In this document: positions 43,663 to 52,655 of the stretch, one piece after another | How the letters are laid out: each line of letters starts with the position of its first letter | How positions within the stretch are numbered: the stretch's first letter is position 1 | From: an uncultured Ruminococcus sp. | GTDB lineage: Bacteria > Bacillota > Clostridia > Oscillospirales > Acutalibacteraceae | Reading direction: 5' to 3' | Length of the DNA: 64,000 nucleotides | NCBI GenBank assembly: GCA_902785355.1 | Contig: CACZYF010000001.1 | Coordinates: forward strand, 81,497-145,496 | The notes under the pieces: generated by a model | What the model was told of the DNA's origin: nothing | What the model saw: only the letters and a program-made list of their open reading frames with translations | Databases searched by the model: none | Position numbers and translations under genes: made by a program

Positions 43663-46140
43663 ATGAATCTGACAATTGCTTTAGCGGGTAACCCGAACAG
43701 CGGTAAAACCACTCTGTTTAACTCGCTGACAGGCTCCAACCAGTTCGTCGGTAACTGGCCGGGCGTTACGGTCGAAAAGAAGGAGGGTAAGCTCAAGAAG
43801 CACAGCGACGTGACCATCACGGACCTGCCGGGCATCTACTCGCTCTCCCCCTACACCATGGAGGAGGTCGTCGCGCGTAACTACCTGATCGAAGAACGCC
43901 CCGACGCGATCCTCAACATCGTCGACGGCACCAACCTCGAGCGCAATCTCTATTTGACGACGCAGCTGTGCGAGCTGGGCATCCCGGTCGTGGTCGCGAT
44001 CAACATGATGGACGTCGTAGAGAAAAACGGCTACAAGATCAACACCGCCGAGCTCAGCCGCGCCTTAGGCTGCAAGGTCGTGGAGATCTCTGCCTTAAAG
44101 GGCAGCGGCGTTCTGGATGCGGCAGAAGCCGCCATCAAGGCAGCCGAAGACAAGAAACCCGTCCCGAAGCACCCCTTCGACGGTACCGTCGAGCACGCGA
44201 TCGCTCATATCGAGGAAGCGTGCGTACACGATATGCCCGAGGAACAGCAGCGCTGGTACGCGGTCAAGATCTTTGAGCGCGACGACAAGGTGATCGAGAA
44301 GCTCGGCATCAGTGAACAGACCCGCGCTCATATCGAGAAGGATATCAAGGCGGTCGAGGATGAATACGACGACGACGCGGAGTCCATCATCACCAACGAA
44401 CGCTACGTATATATCGGAAAAATCATCAACGGCGTTTATAAAAACAAGCAAAAGGGGCAGCTTTCGACCTCCGATAAGATCGACAAGGTCGTCACCAACC
44501 GCTGGCTGGGTCTGCCGATTTTCCTCGTCATCATGTTCCTCGTCTACTATATCTCGATGGTCACCGTCGGATCATGGGCGACCGACTGGGCGAACGACGG
44601 ACTGTTCGGCGACGGCTGGCACCTCTTCGGTATCGGTACCGCTCAGGCGGAGGAGCAGGCTGACGCTGTCGGTGTTCTGGTCGGCTCGGCTGAAGCCTCC
44701 GGTAATGAAGCGATACTCGAGGCGCTCGACTTCGAAAGCGAGAGCTACGATCCCGCTAAGGCGGTATCGACCGTCAAGGACTTCGCGGCAGGCGTCAAGA
44801 CCACCGACGAGTTCACCTTTGAGGTAGAGGACGAAGAGACCCTCGAGGTCAGCGAAGAGACCGTCACCGGCGAGGACGTCAAGTCAGCCGCCGAGATATT
44901 CGTCAAGAATGAGGGCAAGACCGACGATCCCGCCGAATTCGGCGTATGGGTACCCGGTATCCCGGTTCTGGTCGGCAGAGGACTCGACGCACTCAACACA
45001 CCCACATGGCTGTCAAGTCTGATCCTCGACGGTATCATCGCGGGCGTCGGAGCAGTACTGGGCTTTGTACCCCAGTTGCTGGTATTGTTCCTCCTACTGG
45101 CGTTCCTCGAGGCGTGCGGCTACATGGCGCGTATCGCCTTTGTACTCGACCGTATCTTCCGCCGCTTCGGTCTCAGCGGTAAGTCCTTTATCCCGATCCT
45201 GATCGGTACCGGCTGCGGTATTCCCGGCATCATGGCGTCGCGTACAATCGAGAACGAGCGCGACCGACGCATGACCATCATGACCACCACCTTCATCCCC
45301 TGCGGCGCGAAGATCCCCTTCATCGCGATGATCGCGGGCGCGATCTTCGGCGGCTCGCCGTGGGTCAGCACCGGCGCATACTTCATCGGTATGGCGGCGA
45401 TCATCTGCTCGGGTATCATGCTCAAGAAAACCAAACCCTTCGCGGGTGAACCCGCTCCCTTCGTTATGGAGCTGCCCACGTACCATATGCCGACTCTCGG
45501 CAACGTCCTGCGCTCGATGTGGGAGCGCGGCTGGTCGTTCATCAAGAAGGCGGGTACCATCATTCTGCTGTCCACCATCGTGCTGTGGTTCCTGAGCCGC
45601 TTCGGCTTTGTCGACGGTACATTCACGATGCTCGGTGAGGAAGAGATCGGAAACAGCATGCTCGCGGCGTTCGGCAACGCGATCGCATGGATCTTCGCTC
45701 CGCTCGGCTGGGGCAACTGGCAGGCGGCTGTCGCCTCGATCACCGGTCTGATCGCAAAGGAGAACATCGTCGCGACCATGGGTACGCTGTACGGCGGCGG
45801 TCAGCTCAACACATGGGCGGCTATCGCTCAGGTATTCACCGGCGTGACAGGTTTCTCGTTCCTGGTATTCAACCTGCTTTGCGCGCCGTGCTTTGCAGCG
45901 ATGGGTGCGATCAAGCGTGAGATGAACTCCGGCAAGTGGACCGCCTTCGCGATCACTTACCAGTGCCTGTTCGCCTATGCTGTCGCCCTGTGCATCAACC
46001 AGATCGGCGGCGCGTTCACCGGTAATCTGAACGTGATCGGTCTGATCATCGCGATCCTGCTGATCGCGGGCATGATCTTCATGCTGTTCAAGCCCTACAA
46101 AGAGGCGGATAAGCTCACCAAGAAGGTCAAGATCAAGTGA
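43663..46140 (+). CDS. feoB: Ferrous iron transporter FeoB
   Basis: FeoB imports Fe(II). The N-terminal G domain has GNPNSGKTT, VTVEKKEG, DLPGIYSLSP and NMMD; the membrane part has two Gate motifs (GTGCGIPGIMASRT, LLCAPCFAAMGAIKRE). At 825 residues it is longer than the usual 650-770: an acidic insertion of about 120 residues (about 310-430, rich in Glu/Asp/Val) lies after the first membrane helix, presumably outside the cell. It is in operon with two feoA genes and the Cys-rich partner. Confidence 0.96.
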   Translation: MNLTIALAGNPNSGKTTLFNSLTGSNQFVGNWPGVTVEKKEGKLKKHSDVTITDLPGIYSLSPYTMEEVVARNYLIEERPDAILNIVDGTNLERNLYLTTQLCELGIPVVVAINMMDVVEKNGYKINTAELSRALGCKVVEISALKGSGVLDAAEAAIKAAEDKKPVPKHPFDGTVEHAIAHIEEACVHDMPEEQQRWYAVKIFERDDKVIEKLGISEQTRAHIEKDIKAVEDEYDDDAESIITNERYVYIGKIINGVYKNKQKGQLSTSDKIDKVVTNRWLGLPIFLVIMFLVYYISMVTVGSWATDWANDGLFGDGWHLFGIGTAQAEEQADAVGVLVGSAEASGNEAILEALDFESESYDPAKAVSTVKDFAAGVKTTDEFTFEVEDEETLEVSEETVTGEDVKSAAEIFVKNEGKTDDPAEFGVWVPGIPVLVGRGLDALNTPTWLSSLILDGIIAGVGAVLGFVPQLLVLFLLLAFLEACGYMARIAFVLDRIFRRFGLSGKSFIPILIGTGCGIPGIMASRTIENERDRRMTIMTTTFIPCGAKIPFIAMIAGAIFGGSPWVSTGAYFIGMAAIICSGIMLKKTKPFAGEPAPFVMELPTYHMPTLGNVLRSMWERGWSFIKKAGTIILLSTIVLWFLSRFGFVDGTFTMLGEEEIGNSMLAAFGNAIAWIFAPLGWGNWQAAVASITGLIAKENIVATMGTLYGGGQLNTWAAIAQVFTGVTGFSFLVFNLLCAPCFAAMGAIKREMNSGKWTAFAITYQCLFAYAVALCINQIGGAFTGNLNVIGLIIAILLIAGMIFMLFKPYKEADKLTKKVKIK

Positions 46141-46217
46141 TCGGCTGAGAGTGTCAACAAGCTAAAGCGTCCTCAAAACAAAAATAAAAATGACGATTCA
46201 AAAAAGGAGATGACAAA

Positions 46218-46397
46218 ATGCTTACATGGATCAGCGAGAATATCGGTACGATCTTTGTCTGTGCCGTACTGATCGCGATCGTCACGGCGATCATCGTCAG
46301 TATGGTCAGGAAGAAGAAGCAGGGCAAGTCGGTCGTGTGCAATTGCGGCAACTGCAAGACCTGCGCGATGTCAGGCTCCTGTCATAAATCTTCCTAA
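46218..46397 (+). CDS. FeoB-associated Cys-rich membrane protein
   Basis: This 59-residue protein has one membrane helix (GTIFVCAVLIAIVTAIIVSM), a KKKQGK basic stretch, and a Cys-rich tail (CNCGNCKTCAMSGSCHKSS). AAAAAGGAG precedes the ATG. Small proteins of this design occur just after feoB in Firmicutes and may hand iron on or help assemble the complex. Confidence 0.85.
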   Translation: MLTWISENIGTIFVCAVLIAIVTAIIVSMVRKKKQGKSVVCNCGNCKTCAMSGSCHKSS

Positions 46398-46417
46398 TAC
46401 ATATCTATATTACATCA

Positions 46418-46454
46418 AGGCAGCCCGCGGAATCCCTCCGCAGGCTGCCTTTTT
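46418..46454 (+). terminator. Terminator of the feo operon
   Basis: AGGCAGCC-GCGGA pairs with TCCGC-GGCTGCCT (one bulge each side) followed by TTTTT. Confidence 0.8.
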
Positions 46455-46570
46455 GGTTACAATTATATGACAAAACGCCTATTTTCTCTCCGTAAAGTTG
46501 ACAAATGATATAAAAAAAGGTAAATTTATAGTGTATATTCTCATCTATATTATATCAAAGGAGTATTCGG

Positions 46571-49500
46571 ATGAAACCAATCATAAAGCACGCGCTTTCC
46601 CTTTTGCTTTCTCTGGTCATGGCGGTCAGCGTCGCGACAGCCGCCGTACCCGCAGCCGAGTTTAATGGTACCGGGTCATCGTCAGCCGTGATCAACGTCA
46701 GCGCGGAAGATATCGAGACGCTGGGGCCGATCGAAGCGATCCAGAGCGCTCTGGACACGGCACGCGATAACGCGACCGAGAATGATCCCTACACGGTCGT
46801 CATCCCCGCCGGCACATACGGTCTGAACACCCTGCTGCGCATCTACGACAATACCACGCTCGATATGCGCGGCGTCACCCTCGTCCACGAGAGCGACACT
46901 AACATCATCAAGGTCGGCGCAAAGGATACCAACGAGGAGGGTCCCGAGGGCTACTGCTACCAAAACATCCACCTGGTCGGCGGCGTACTGGACGGTAACC
47001 AGGGCTCGAACACGCTGATCAAGGTTTTCCACGCGAAGAACTTCACCATGGACGGCGTAACCCTGTGCAACGACCACAACGCGCATATGATGGAGGTCGC
47101 GGGCGTAGACGGCATGACCATCCGCAACTGCACCTTCCGCGATCAGATCCTTGAGAAGGGCAACTTCGGCTATGAGGCGCTCCAGCTGGACGTCCTCTAC
47201 CCCTTCCATATCTATGAGGCGCATGCCGAGGCGCTGAGCATGAAGAACGTGCTGATCGAGGGCTGTACCTTCGATAACGTCCCCCGCGGCATCGGATCCC
47301 ACACCAATATCCTCAATAACCCGCACAGCGGCATCACCATCCGCAACAACTCCTTTACCAATATCAAGAGTATCGCCATCCAGGGCATGGGATGGTCGAA
47401 CACCAATATCACCAACAACTACATCGACAACGCGCCCCGCGGCATCACGGTCTACTCCATCATGTACCGCGGCAACGGCACCTATCTCGCCTCCGACTTC
47501 TACAAGATCGGTCATGTCGAATCGGACAAGAACATCTCCGAGAAGTATATCGCTCCGGTGAACTCGAACATCAATATATGCTACAATGAGCTGCACAACA
47601 TCGGCACACTCGACGATATCTATGCCTCCTACGAGAGCCACGGCATCGCCGTACTGGGCACCAACCTGACCGCTCTCTACCCCAAGAACACTTCCGACAG
47701 CTCCGCGGGACTGCCCGTAGGCGAATACTATAACGATACCGTCAACATCCGCGACAACTATATCGACGTCCGCGGTCACGGTATCCGCGTAGAGTACGGC
47801 AGGAACGTTGTCATCAAGGGCAACGAGCTCATCCACACGAAGAACACCGTCCATGCCTCCGCCTCCGGATACATGGGCATGCTGCTCAGATACAACTCCA
47901 AGTTCACCGCCGTGAACAACAACACCATTATCAAGCCCGAGACGGACGGCATCCAGCTGCGCTCGAGCACCGCGAGCAGCGTGAGCAACAACTATATCGA
48001 GAATACCGGCAAGTACGGTATCTGCTCCTATACCTGTACGCTCGGCAACGTGAACAATAACGACGTCAACACCACCGCCAATCAGGGTATCTGCCTGATG
48101 GAAAGCACCAAGGCGACCGCCGTCAGGAACAACCGCGTCAAAAAGACCGGCAAACACGGCATCTACTTCACCGCCAATACGAGCGCCGCTGACGTATCCG
48201 GCAACACGACCCTCAGCTGCGCCAACAACCTCACCTACTACAAGAGCTACAACCTCGTCAAGGCGGGCACCAATTACACTAAGTCCGCCACCCTCGAGAA
48301 GTTCAGCCTTGAGAAGGAAGGCGTCATCATGGGCGTAGGCACCGCCTTTATGCTGGTACCCGAGGTCTATCCCGTCAACGCCTTCTCCACCTTCACCTAC
48401 AAGAGCGGCAATACCGATATCGTCACCGTCGACAAGTACGGAAGAATCAAGGCTGTCGGCACCGGCTCGACCACCGTTAAGGTGACCGCCAACACCGGCG
48501 GCTCAAAGAGCTATCCCGTCACCGTCGACAACAGCGGTACCGTCAAGATCATCGACACACAATCCATCGCGACCCCCGCCATCAGCTCCCTAACCGCCGT
48601 AACGAACGGAATAAAGCTCAAATGGAGCGCGGTAAGCGGCGCAAAGGGCTACCGCATATACCGTCTTGACGGAGCGGGATGGGTCGGACTGGGTAATGTC
48701 ACAACGACCGAATATACCGATACGAACGTCGCCTTCGGCAACACCTATACCTACACGCTCAGATGCCTTGACGGGAACCATAATCCGATCAGCGACTATA
48801 ATCATACCGGCTGGAAGATCGCCTACGGGCTGTCTACCCCGAAGATCACCTCCGCTGTATCCGCCGCCAACGGCGTCGTCGTAAGCTGGGGTAAGGTACC
48901 GGGCGCCTTCGCCTACCGCGTCTACTGTAAGAACGCGACAGGCTGGACAAATCTCGGCACCGTCACGACCACATCCTTCACCGATACCAAGATCAAGTCC
49001 GGCGAGACCCGCACCTATACCGTACGCTGCGTCGATAATAAGGGCGTATTCACCAGCGACTTTGACCGCACCGGCGTAAAGGGCAGCAGACCCGCCGCAC
49101 CGAAGGTCAACAGCATCTCGAGCTCAATCGACGGCGTGCTGCTCAAGTGGAACGCGATCAGCGGCGTTTACGGCTACCGCATCTTTAAGAAGAACAGCGC
49201 CGGCAGCTGGGTACGACTCGGCACTACCACTGCGAACACCTTCACCGACACTGCCGCCGTCAGCGGTACGACCTACATCTATACCGTCCGCTGTATCGAC
49301 AAGAATGACAGCTACATCAGCGACTTCAACCATACCGGCTTCAAGATCACCTATATCGCCGCACCGATAGTCAGCAATATCGTTGTCGTCAACAACGGTG
49401 TCACCCTGAGCTGGGGCGCTGTCAAGGGAGCGAGCAGCTACCGCGTCTTTTACAAGAACGCCTCGGGCGACTGGATCAGGCTCGCAAAGGTGACCGGTAC

Positions 49501-49957
49501 CTCTTACACCGACACCGCGATCCAGCAGGGCGAGACCCGCGTCTACACCGTCCGCTGTATGAATGCGAAGGAGGCCTACATCAGCGATTTCGTCCACGAC
49601 GGATTTACGGTGACCCGCTACGCGACGCCCGACTTCACGCTGACGAATGAAGCAACCGGCGTAAGGATCAGCTGGACTCCCGACAGCAACATCGACCGCT
49701 ACCGCGTATATCTGCACAACGGCAAGAGCTGGACGGCACTCGATACGGTTTACGGCGACAGCTACCTCGATGAGAATGTCCGCGCAGGCGGCGCCTACAC
49801 CTACACGGTACGCGGCATCGGCGCAAACGGCTACCCCGACAGCTTCGCGACCGGCCACCAAAGCCCGGGCAAGAAAATCACCTATCAGCCCGCCGTCATC
49901 CCGACCGGAACAGATGTAACCGAAGGATCGATCCCCGAAGAAACAACCGAATCATGA
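46571..49957 (+). CDS. Large secreted beta-helix protein with Ig-like and FnIII-like repeats
   Basis: The 1128-residue protein has a signal peptide (1-28), a right-handed parallel beta-helix (about 60-560; repeated ITIRNNSFTNI, VNIRDNYIDVRG, SVSNNYIENTGKYGI units), a bacterial Ig-like (Big_2) domain (about 595-660; VDKYGRIKAVGTGSTTVKV), then five FnIII-like repeats of 85-95 residues each with WSAVSGAKGYRIYR and YTYTLRC-type strands. It ends in a Thr/Glu-rich tail with no sortase or dockerin signal. Beta-helix domains of this type often bind or cleave polysaccharides; no catalytic residues can be assigned. Confidence 0.88.
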   Translation: MKPIIKHALSLLLSLVMAVSVATAAVPAAEFNGTGSSSAVINVSAEDIETLGPIEAIQSALDTARDNATENDPYTVVIPAGTYGLNTLLRIYDNTTLDMRGVTLVHESDTNIIKVGAKDTNEEGPEGYCYQNIHLVGGVLDGNQGSNTLIKVFHAKNFTMDGVTLCNDHNAHMMEVAGVDGMTIRNCTFRDQILEKGNFGYEALQLDVLYPFHIYEAHAEALSMKNVLIEGCTFDNVPRGIGSHTNILNNPHSGITIRNNSFTNIKSIAIQGMGWSNTNITNNYIDNAPRGITVYSIMYRGNGTYLASDFYKIGHVESDKNISEKYIAPVNSNINICYNELHNIGTLDDIYASYESHGIAVLGTNLTALYPKNTSDSSAGLPVGEYYNDTVNIRDNYIDVRGHGIRVEYGRNVVIKGNELIHTKNTVHASASGYMGMLLRYNSKFTAVNNNTIIKPETDGIQLRSSTASSVSNNYIENTGKYGICSYTCTLGNVNNNDVNTTANQGICLMESTKATAVRNNRVKKTGKHGIYFTANTSAADVSGNTTLSCANNLTYYKSYNLVKAGTNYTKSATLEKFSLEKEGVIMGVGTAFMLVPEVYPVNAFSTFTYKSGNTDIVTVDKYGRIKAVGTGSTTVKVTANTGGSKSYPVTVDNSGTVKIIDTQSIATPAISSLTAVTNGIKLKWSAVSGAKGYRIYRLDGAGWVGLGNVTTTEYTDTNVAFGNTYTYTLRCLDGNHNPISDYNHTGWKIAYGLSTPKITSAVSAANGVVVSWGKVPGAFAYRVYCKNATGWTNLGTVTTTSFTDTKIKSGETRTYTVRCVDNKGVFTSDFDRTGVKGSRPAAPKVNSISSSIDGVLLKWNAISGVYGYRIFKKNSAGSWVRLGTTTANTFTDTAAVSGTTYIYTVRCIDKNDSYISDFNHTGFKITYIAAPIVSNIVVVNNGVTLSWGAVKGASSYRVFYKNASGDWIRLAKVTGTSYTDTAIQQGETRVYTVRCMNAKEAYISDFVHDGFTVTRYATPDFTLTNEATGVRISWTPDSNIDRYRVYLHNGKSWTALDTVYGDSYLDENVRAGGAYTYTVRGIGANGYPDSFATGHQSPGKKITYQPAVIPTGTDVTEGSIPEETTES

Positions 49958-49964
49958 TACACAA

Positions 49965-49999
49965 AGCCCGCGGCTCAATAAACCGCGGGCTGATTTTTT
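49965..49999 (+). terminator. Terminator after the beta-helix gene
   Basis: AGCCCGCGG and CCGCGGGCT form a 9-bp stem, followed by GATTTTTT. Confidence 0.8.
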
Positions 50000-50017
50000 C
50001 ATCAAATTCTATTATTA

Positions 50018-50140
50018 ATACTAATCCTTGATAAAAAGATTTAATCAGATATTAGTGATATATTTCGGATAGCGCGACGGGAGACGCAGACAGGCTGGCG
50101 CCTGTCAAGGAGGATAAAGGTTTTTATTAAGGATTAGTAT
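50018..50140. repeat. Long-hairpin mobile-like repeat, copy B (123 bp, internally deleted)
   Basis: Terminal inverted repeats ATACTAATCCTTGATAAAAA and its inverted partner ending GGATTAGTAT bound it. The left arm TATATTTCGGATAGCGCGAC and core GACGCAGACAGGCTGGCG match copy C at 54727 almost base for base, but the right inner arm is missing, so this copy is a deletion derivative. It overlaps the 3' end of the yccF gene. Confidence 0.85.
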
Positions 50141-50504
50141 AAATATAGCGGATCTCCGCGCCGAAGGGAGCTAGGGAGAGCTTCGCAAGCTTAAAGAACT
50201 GCAAGCCAAAGGGGATACCAATGATGGTAACGCACCACAGCAGTCCGAGCGTCGCGTTTAGCATCGCCATCAAAAATCCGCCGAAGAGGAACCACAGCAC
50301 GTTGACAAGGAACGAAACTGCGCCGCCTGCGTAGACGATCTCCTTACCGAACGGAAAGAAGGACATACCCGACAGCTTGAAGCACTGGAGCCCGATCGGG
50401 ATACCGATGATCGTGACGCACCACAGAAGCCCCGTCAAACACCAGGCAAGTCCGCTGAGAATCCCGCCGAAGAGGAACCATATAACATTACCGATCGTAC
50501 GCAC
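50127..50504 (-). CDS. YccF-family membrane protein (C terminus supplied by repeat)
   Basis: The 125-residue protein has two copies of a pattern typical of YccF/DUF307: TIGNVIWFLFGGILSGLAW...LLWCVTIIGIPIGLQCFKLSG and LVNVLWFLFGGFLMAML...LLWCVTIIGIPFGLQFFKLA. I start at GTG 50504 (family begins MRTIGN) because AAAGGCGG lies eight bases upstream. The last residues (YTNP) and the stop codon come from the terminal repeat of element copy B. It is two bases from the Nudix gene stop. Function is unknown. Confidence 0.88.
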   Translation of the reverse strand: MRTIGNVIWFLFGGILSGLAWCLTGLLWCVTIIGIPIGLQCFKLSGMSFFPFGKEIVYAGGAVSFLVNVLWFLFGGFLMAMLNATLGLLWCVTIIGIPFGLQFFKLAKLSLAPFGAEIRYIYTNP

Positions 50505-50505
50505 C

Positions 50506-51060
50506 TCATACACCGCCTTTACTTCTGTGTCTGAGATAGAACATCAGCGCCGTACCCATCAGGGCATGACCGTACTCCGCGTTACCGAAGGAGCGGATCA
50601 CCTCATCGACGGGCTTGAGCTCATAGGTCAACAGCTCATCATCATCGAGAGCCTGTTCTCCTGTCGGCTGTAAATCCTCCGCCAGATAGACGTGGTAACG
50701 GTTCTTGAACAGCGCCGGATTCGGGTAGACGGTACCCAGATGAATCAGACTGTTCGCCTTGAAGCCCGTTTCCTCATAGAGCTCTCTCGCCGCCGCCTGA
50801 GCGGGGTCTTCACCCGCGTCCGCGACGCCGCCGGGGAACTCTACGCTGATCGCCTCTGCCGCGTGCCGCCACTGGCGCACGGTCACGAAGCAGCCTTTGT
50901 ACTCGGCGATCACCATGACCCAGTCGGGCGCGTCCATCGCGATATAATCGCCCTCGAGTCCGTTCGGCGAAACCTCATGCTGTTCGTTGACGTCGAACAC
51001 CGGCGTATGCAGGAGCATACGGCTGTCGGTCGTCGTCCATTTCAGCTGTTCATCCTTCAC
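50506..51060 (-). CDS. NUDIX hydrolase, ADP-ribose pyrophosphatase-like
   Basis: The 184-residue protein holds a complete Nudix box starting GGVADAGEDPAQAAARELYE and ending ETGF (G-x5-E-x7-R-E-U-x-E-E-x-G-U). EFPGG before it and PNPALFKNRYHVYLA after it fit ADP-ribose/NDP-sugar pyrophosphatases. Substrate is inferred only. It overlaps the zinc-ribbon gene upstream and abuts yccF. Confidence 0.88.
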   Translation of the reverse strand: MKDEQLKWTTTDSRMLLHTPVFDVNEQHEVSPNGLEGDYIAMDAPDWVMVIAEYKGCFVTVRQWRHAAEAISVEFPGGVADAGEDPAQAAARELYEETGFKANSLIHLGTVYPNPALFKNRYHVYLAEDLQPTGEQALDDDELLTYELKPVDEVIRSFGNAEYGHALMGTALMFYLRHRSKGGV

Positions 51061-51317
51061 CGTGAACGCCCCTTTCGCTTATCTGCGTACTCCATATCAA
51101 AGCCGCATTGTTCACAGTAATAATACTGCCTTCTCCTCGCCTTTCTGCCCATGGAGCCGCCGATCAGACTCAGCGGTCCTAGCAGCAGAATACCGATCGA
51201 CGCCTGCTTGACGCTGAAGCCCTTGTGGCTCTTAGGGTCAACGGGCGCCCAAGTAAATTTATTTCCGCATCGAGGACACTTATCGGGGGCTTCGGTCAAT
51301 TTTCTTCGTTTCTTCAT
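51057..51317 (-). CDS. Small zinc-ribbon protein
   Basis: The 86-residue basic protein has two CxxC pairs (DKCPRCGNKF and YYCEQCGFDM) separated by a hydrophobic, Gly-rich stretch (ASIGILLLGPLSLIGGSMG) that could be a membrane hairpin. Start 51317 follows GAGG; a GTG three codons earlier is the alternative. It overlaps the Nudix gene by four bases. Confidence 0.7.
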   Translation of the reverse strand: MKKRRKLTEAPDKCPRCGNKFTWAPVDPKSHKGFSVKQASIGILLLGPLSLIGGSMGRKARRRQYYYCEQCGFDMEYADKRKGRSR

Positions 51318-51327
51318 CCGTATCACC

Positions 51328-51771
51328 TCAGGGCTGTACGAGCTTCAGGATCGCGTCATACTCATTTTTATCACAAGTGAAGGTATGCATATAGCTGTCA
51401 ACGGGCGATGTCAGGAATAGGATCATGCCGTTGTCCTGTACGGTATAATCACCCAACCATGCGGTCTCCGAATCCAAAGTCGTACTGAAGTTTAAATGTA
51501 TCAGATTAGCCGACGGCTCGGGGGTTTCACTCTCCCCGGTACACAAGCCGCGTATATAATCAAAAAGCTGCTGCGCCTCTTCCCCCTCAATCAAAAAATC
51601 CTGTTCGCCGTTGACAGAGCCTGCGCACTTGATGCCCGTAATGTCTTGACGGTTCACGTCGATTTGCGTTCCGCCCGCCGTAGTGAGCAACACAGTATCG
51701 GACTGACATCCGGTCAGTACAACTGCCATCAGTATCAGCGCCGTCAAAAGGCAGACTATCCGTTTCTTCAT
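51328..51771 (-). CDS. Lipoprotein
   Basis: The 147-residue protein begins with a signal peptide and lipobox VVLTGCQ. The mature part is a small beta-rich domain (GGTQIDVNRQDITGIKC, LIHLNFSTTLDSETAWLGDY, FTCDKNEYDAILKLV). No family is recognised. It follows the membrane protein gene by 11 bases and is likely in the same operon as the acyltransferase. Confidence 0.7.
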   Translation of the reverse strand: MKKRIVCLLTALILMAVVLTGCQSDTVLLTTAGGTQIDVNRQDITGIKCAGSVNGEQDFLIEGEEAQQLFDYIRGLCTGESETPEPSANLIHLNFSTTLDSETAWLGDYTVQDNGMILFLTSPVDSYMHTFTCDKNEYDAILKLVQP

Positions 51772-51782
51772 TCATACCTCCG

Positions 51783-52655
51783 TTATTTCTTCTTTACTTC
51801 GTAAGTATTGCGCTCAATCATAATGTCATAGTTCAGCTTGCTGCCGTCGGGCGCTTCCAATACAAACGCCGCCTGACCGCTGTGCGTCAGCTCGGCATGT
51901 ACCAGATAATCCTCGGTGGCTTCTTCATAGCGGATCGAAAGATCACCGTGGGAGTCGCTGTCCCAATAGACCTTATAGCTGTCGTCAAAGGTCGTCGCAG
52001 CGGTCTCTCCCCCGCTCGACAAAATATCAGTGATGTAAACAGGGGGCTTGACGAAATTGTACACCGTCCCGCCGACGATCATCAGACCGCTGATGATCAG
52101 CGCGGCGAGCTTCACCCGCTTATCGGAAAAGATACAGAGCGAATAAAGTACCAACGAACCCGCGCAGAAGATCACGCTGTACAGGTGGAACGGGAACGAG
52201 AACAGCATCTGTCCGAAGTATAGGTTATAATGAAATCCGACCAGAAGCAGCATCAGCGCGAGGATGATCAGTCCCCACGGACGATCCTTCTTCATATAAT
52301 AGCCGATAAAACCCATCGGAAGGGTCAGGATCGTCCACAAGATCCAGTTGCGGTAGTACTGCATGACCGACCACCCGAGGAAGGGTACTTCGACCAGATA
52401 GATCAGCGGCTGGCTGATCAGGAAGAACACAAAGCATTTAAGCGCTGAATCGACGTTGCTCTTTGAGTTCATGATAATTAGAATACCGAACAGTACCCAG
52501 CGGTCAAAAAATATCGCCGGATCACGCAGGGAGGTGTCATACAAGAACGGCACCTGATTGATCAAACCGGTATATACGCCGATCGCTACAGCGAAGATGA
52601 TCAGCTTCGGCCATGTCAGATTGATACCGCCGAAGAGCTTTTTGAGCACTTTCAT
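51783..52655 (-). CDS. Multi-pass membrane protein
   Basis: The 290-residue protein has about seven membrane helices (about 15-210) and a soluble C-terminal beta domain (GGETAATTFDDSYKVYWDSD, AELTHSGQAAFVLEAPDG). It overlaps the acyltransferase stop by four bases, so both probably act together on a surface polymer. The first half resembles TraX-like membrane proteins only loosely. Function is unknown. Confidence 0.7.
   Translation of the reverse strand: MKVLKKLFGGINLTWPKLIIFAVAIGVYTGLINQVPFLYDTSLRDPAIFFDRWVLFGILIIMNSKSNVDSALKCFVFFLISQPLIYLVEVPFLGWSVMQYYRNWILWTILTLPMGFIGYYMKKDRPWGLIILALMLLLVGFHYNLYFGQMLFSFPFHLYSVIFCAGSLVLYSLCIFSDKRVKLAALIISGLMIVGGTVYNFVKPPVYITDILSSGGETAATTFDDSYKVYWDSDSHGDLSIRYEEATEDYLVHAELTHSGQAAFVLEAPDGSKLNYDIMIERNTYEVKKK

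Noticed and set aside
46682-48157. Long minus-strand open frame opposite the beta-helix gene
   Set aside because: It mirrors the codon pattern of the plus-strand gene, lacks a ribosome site and family-like sequence.
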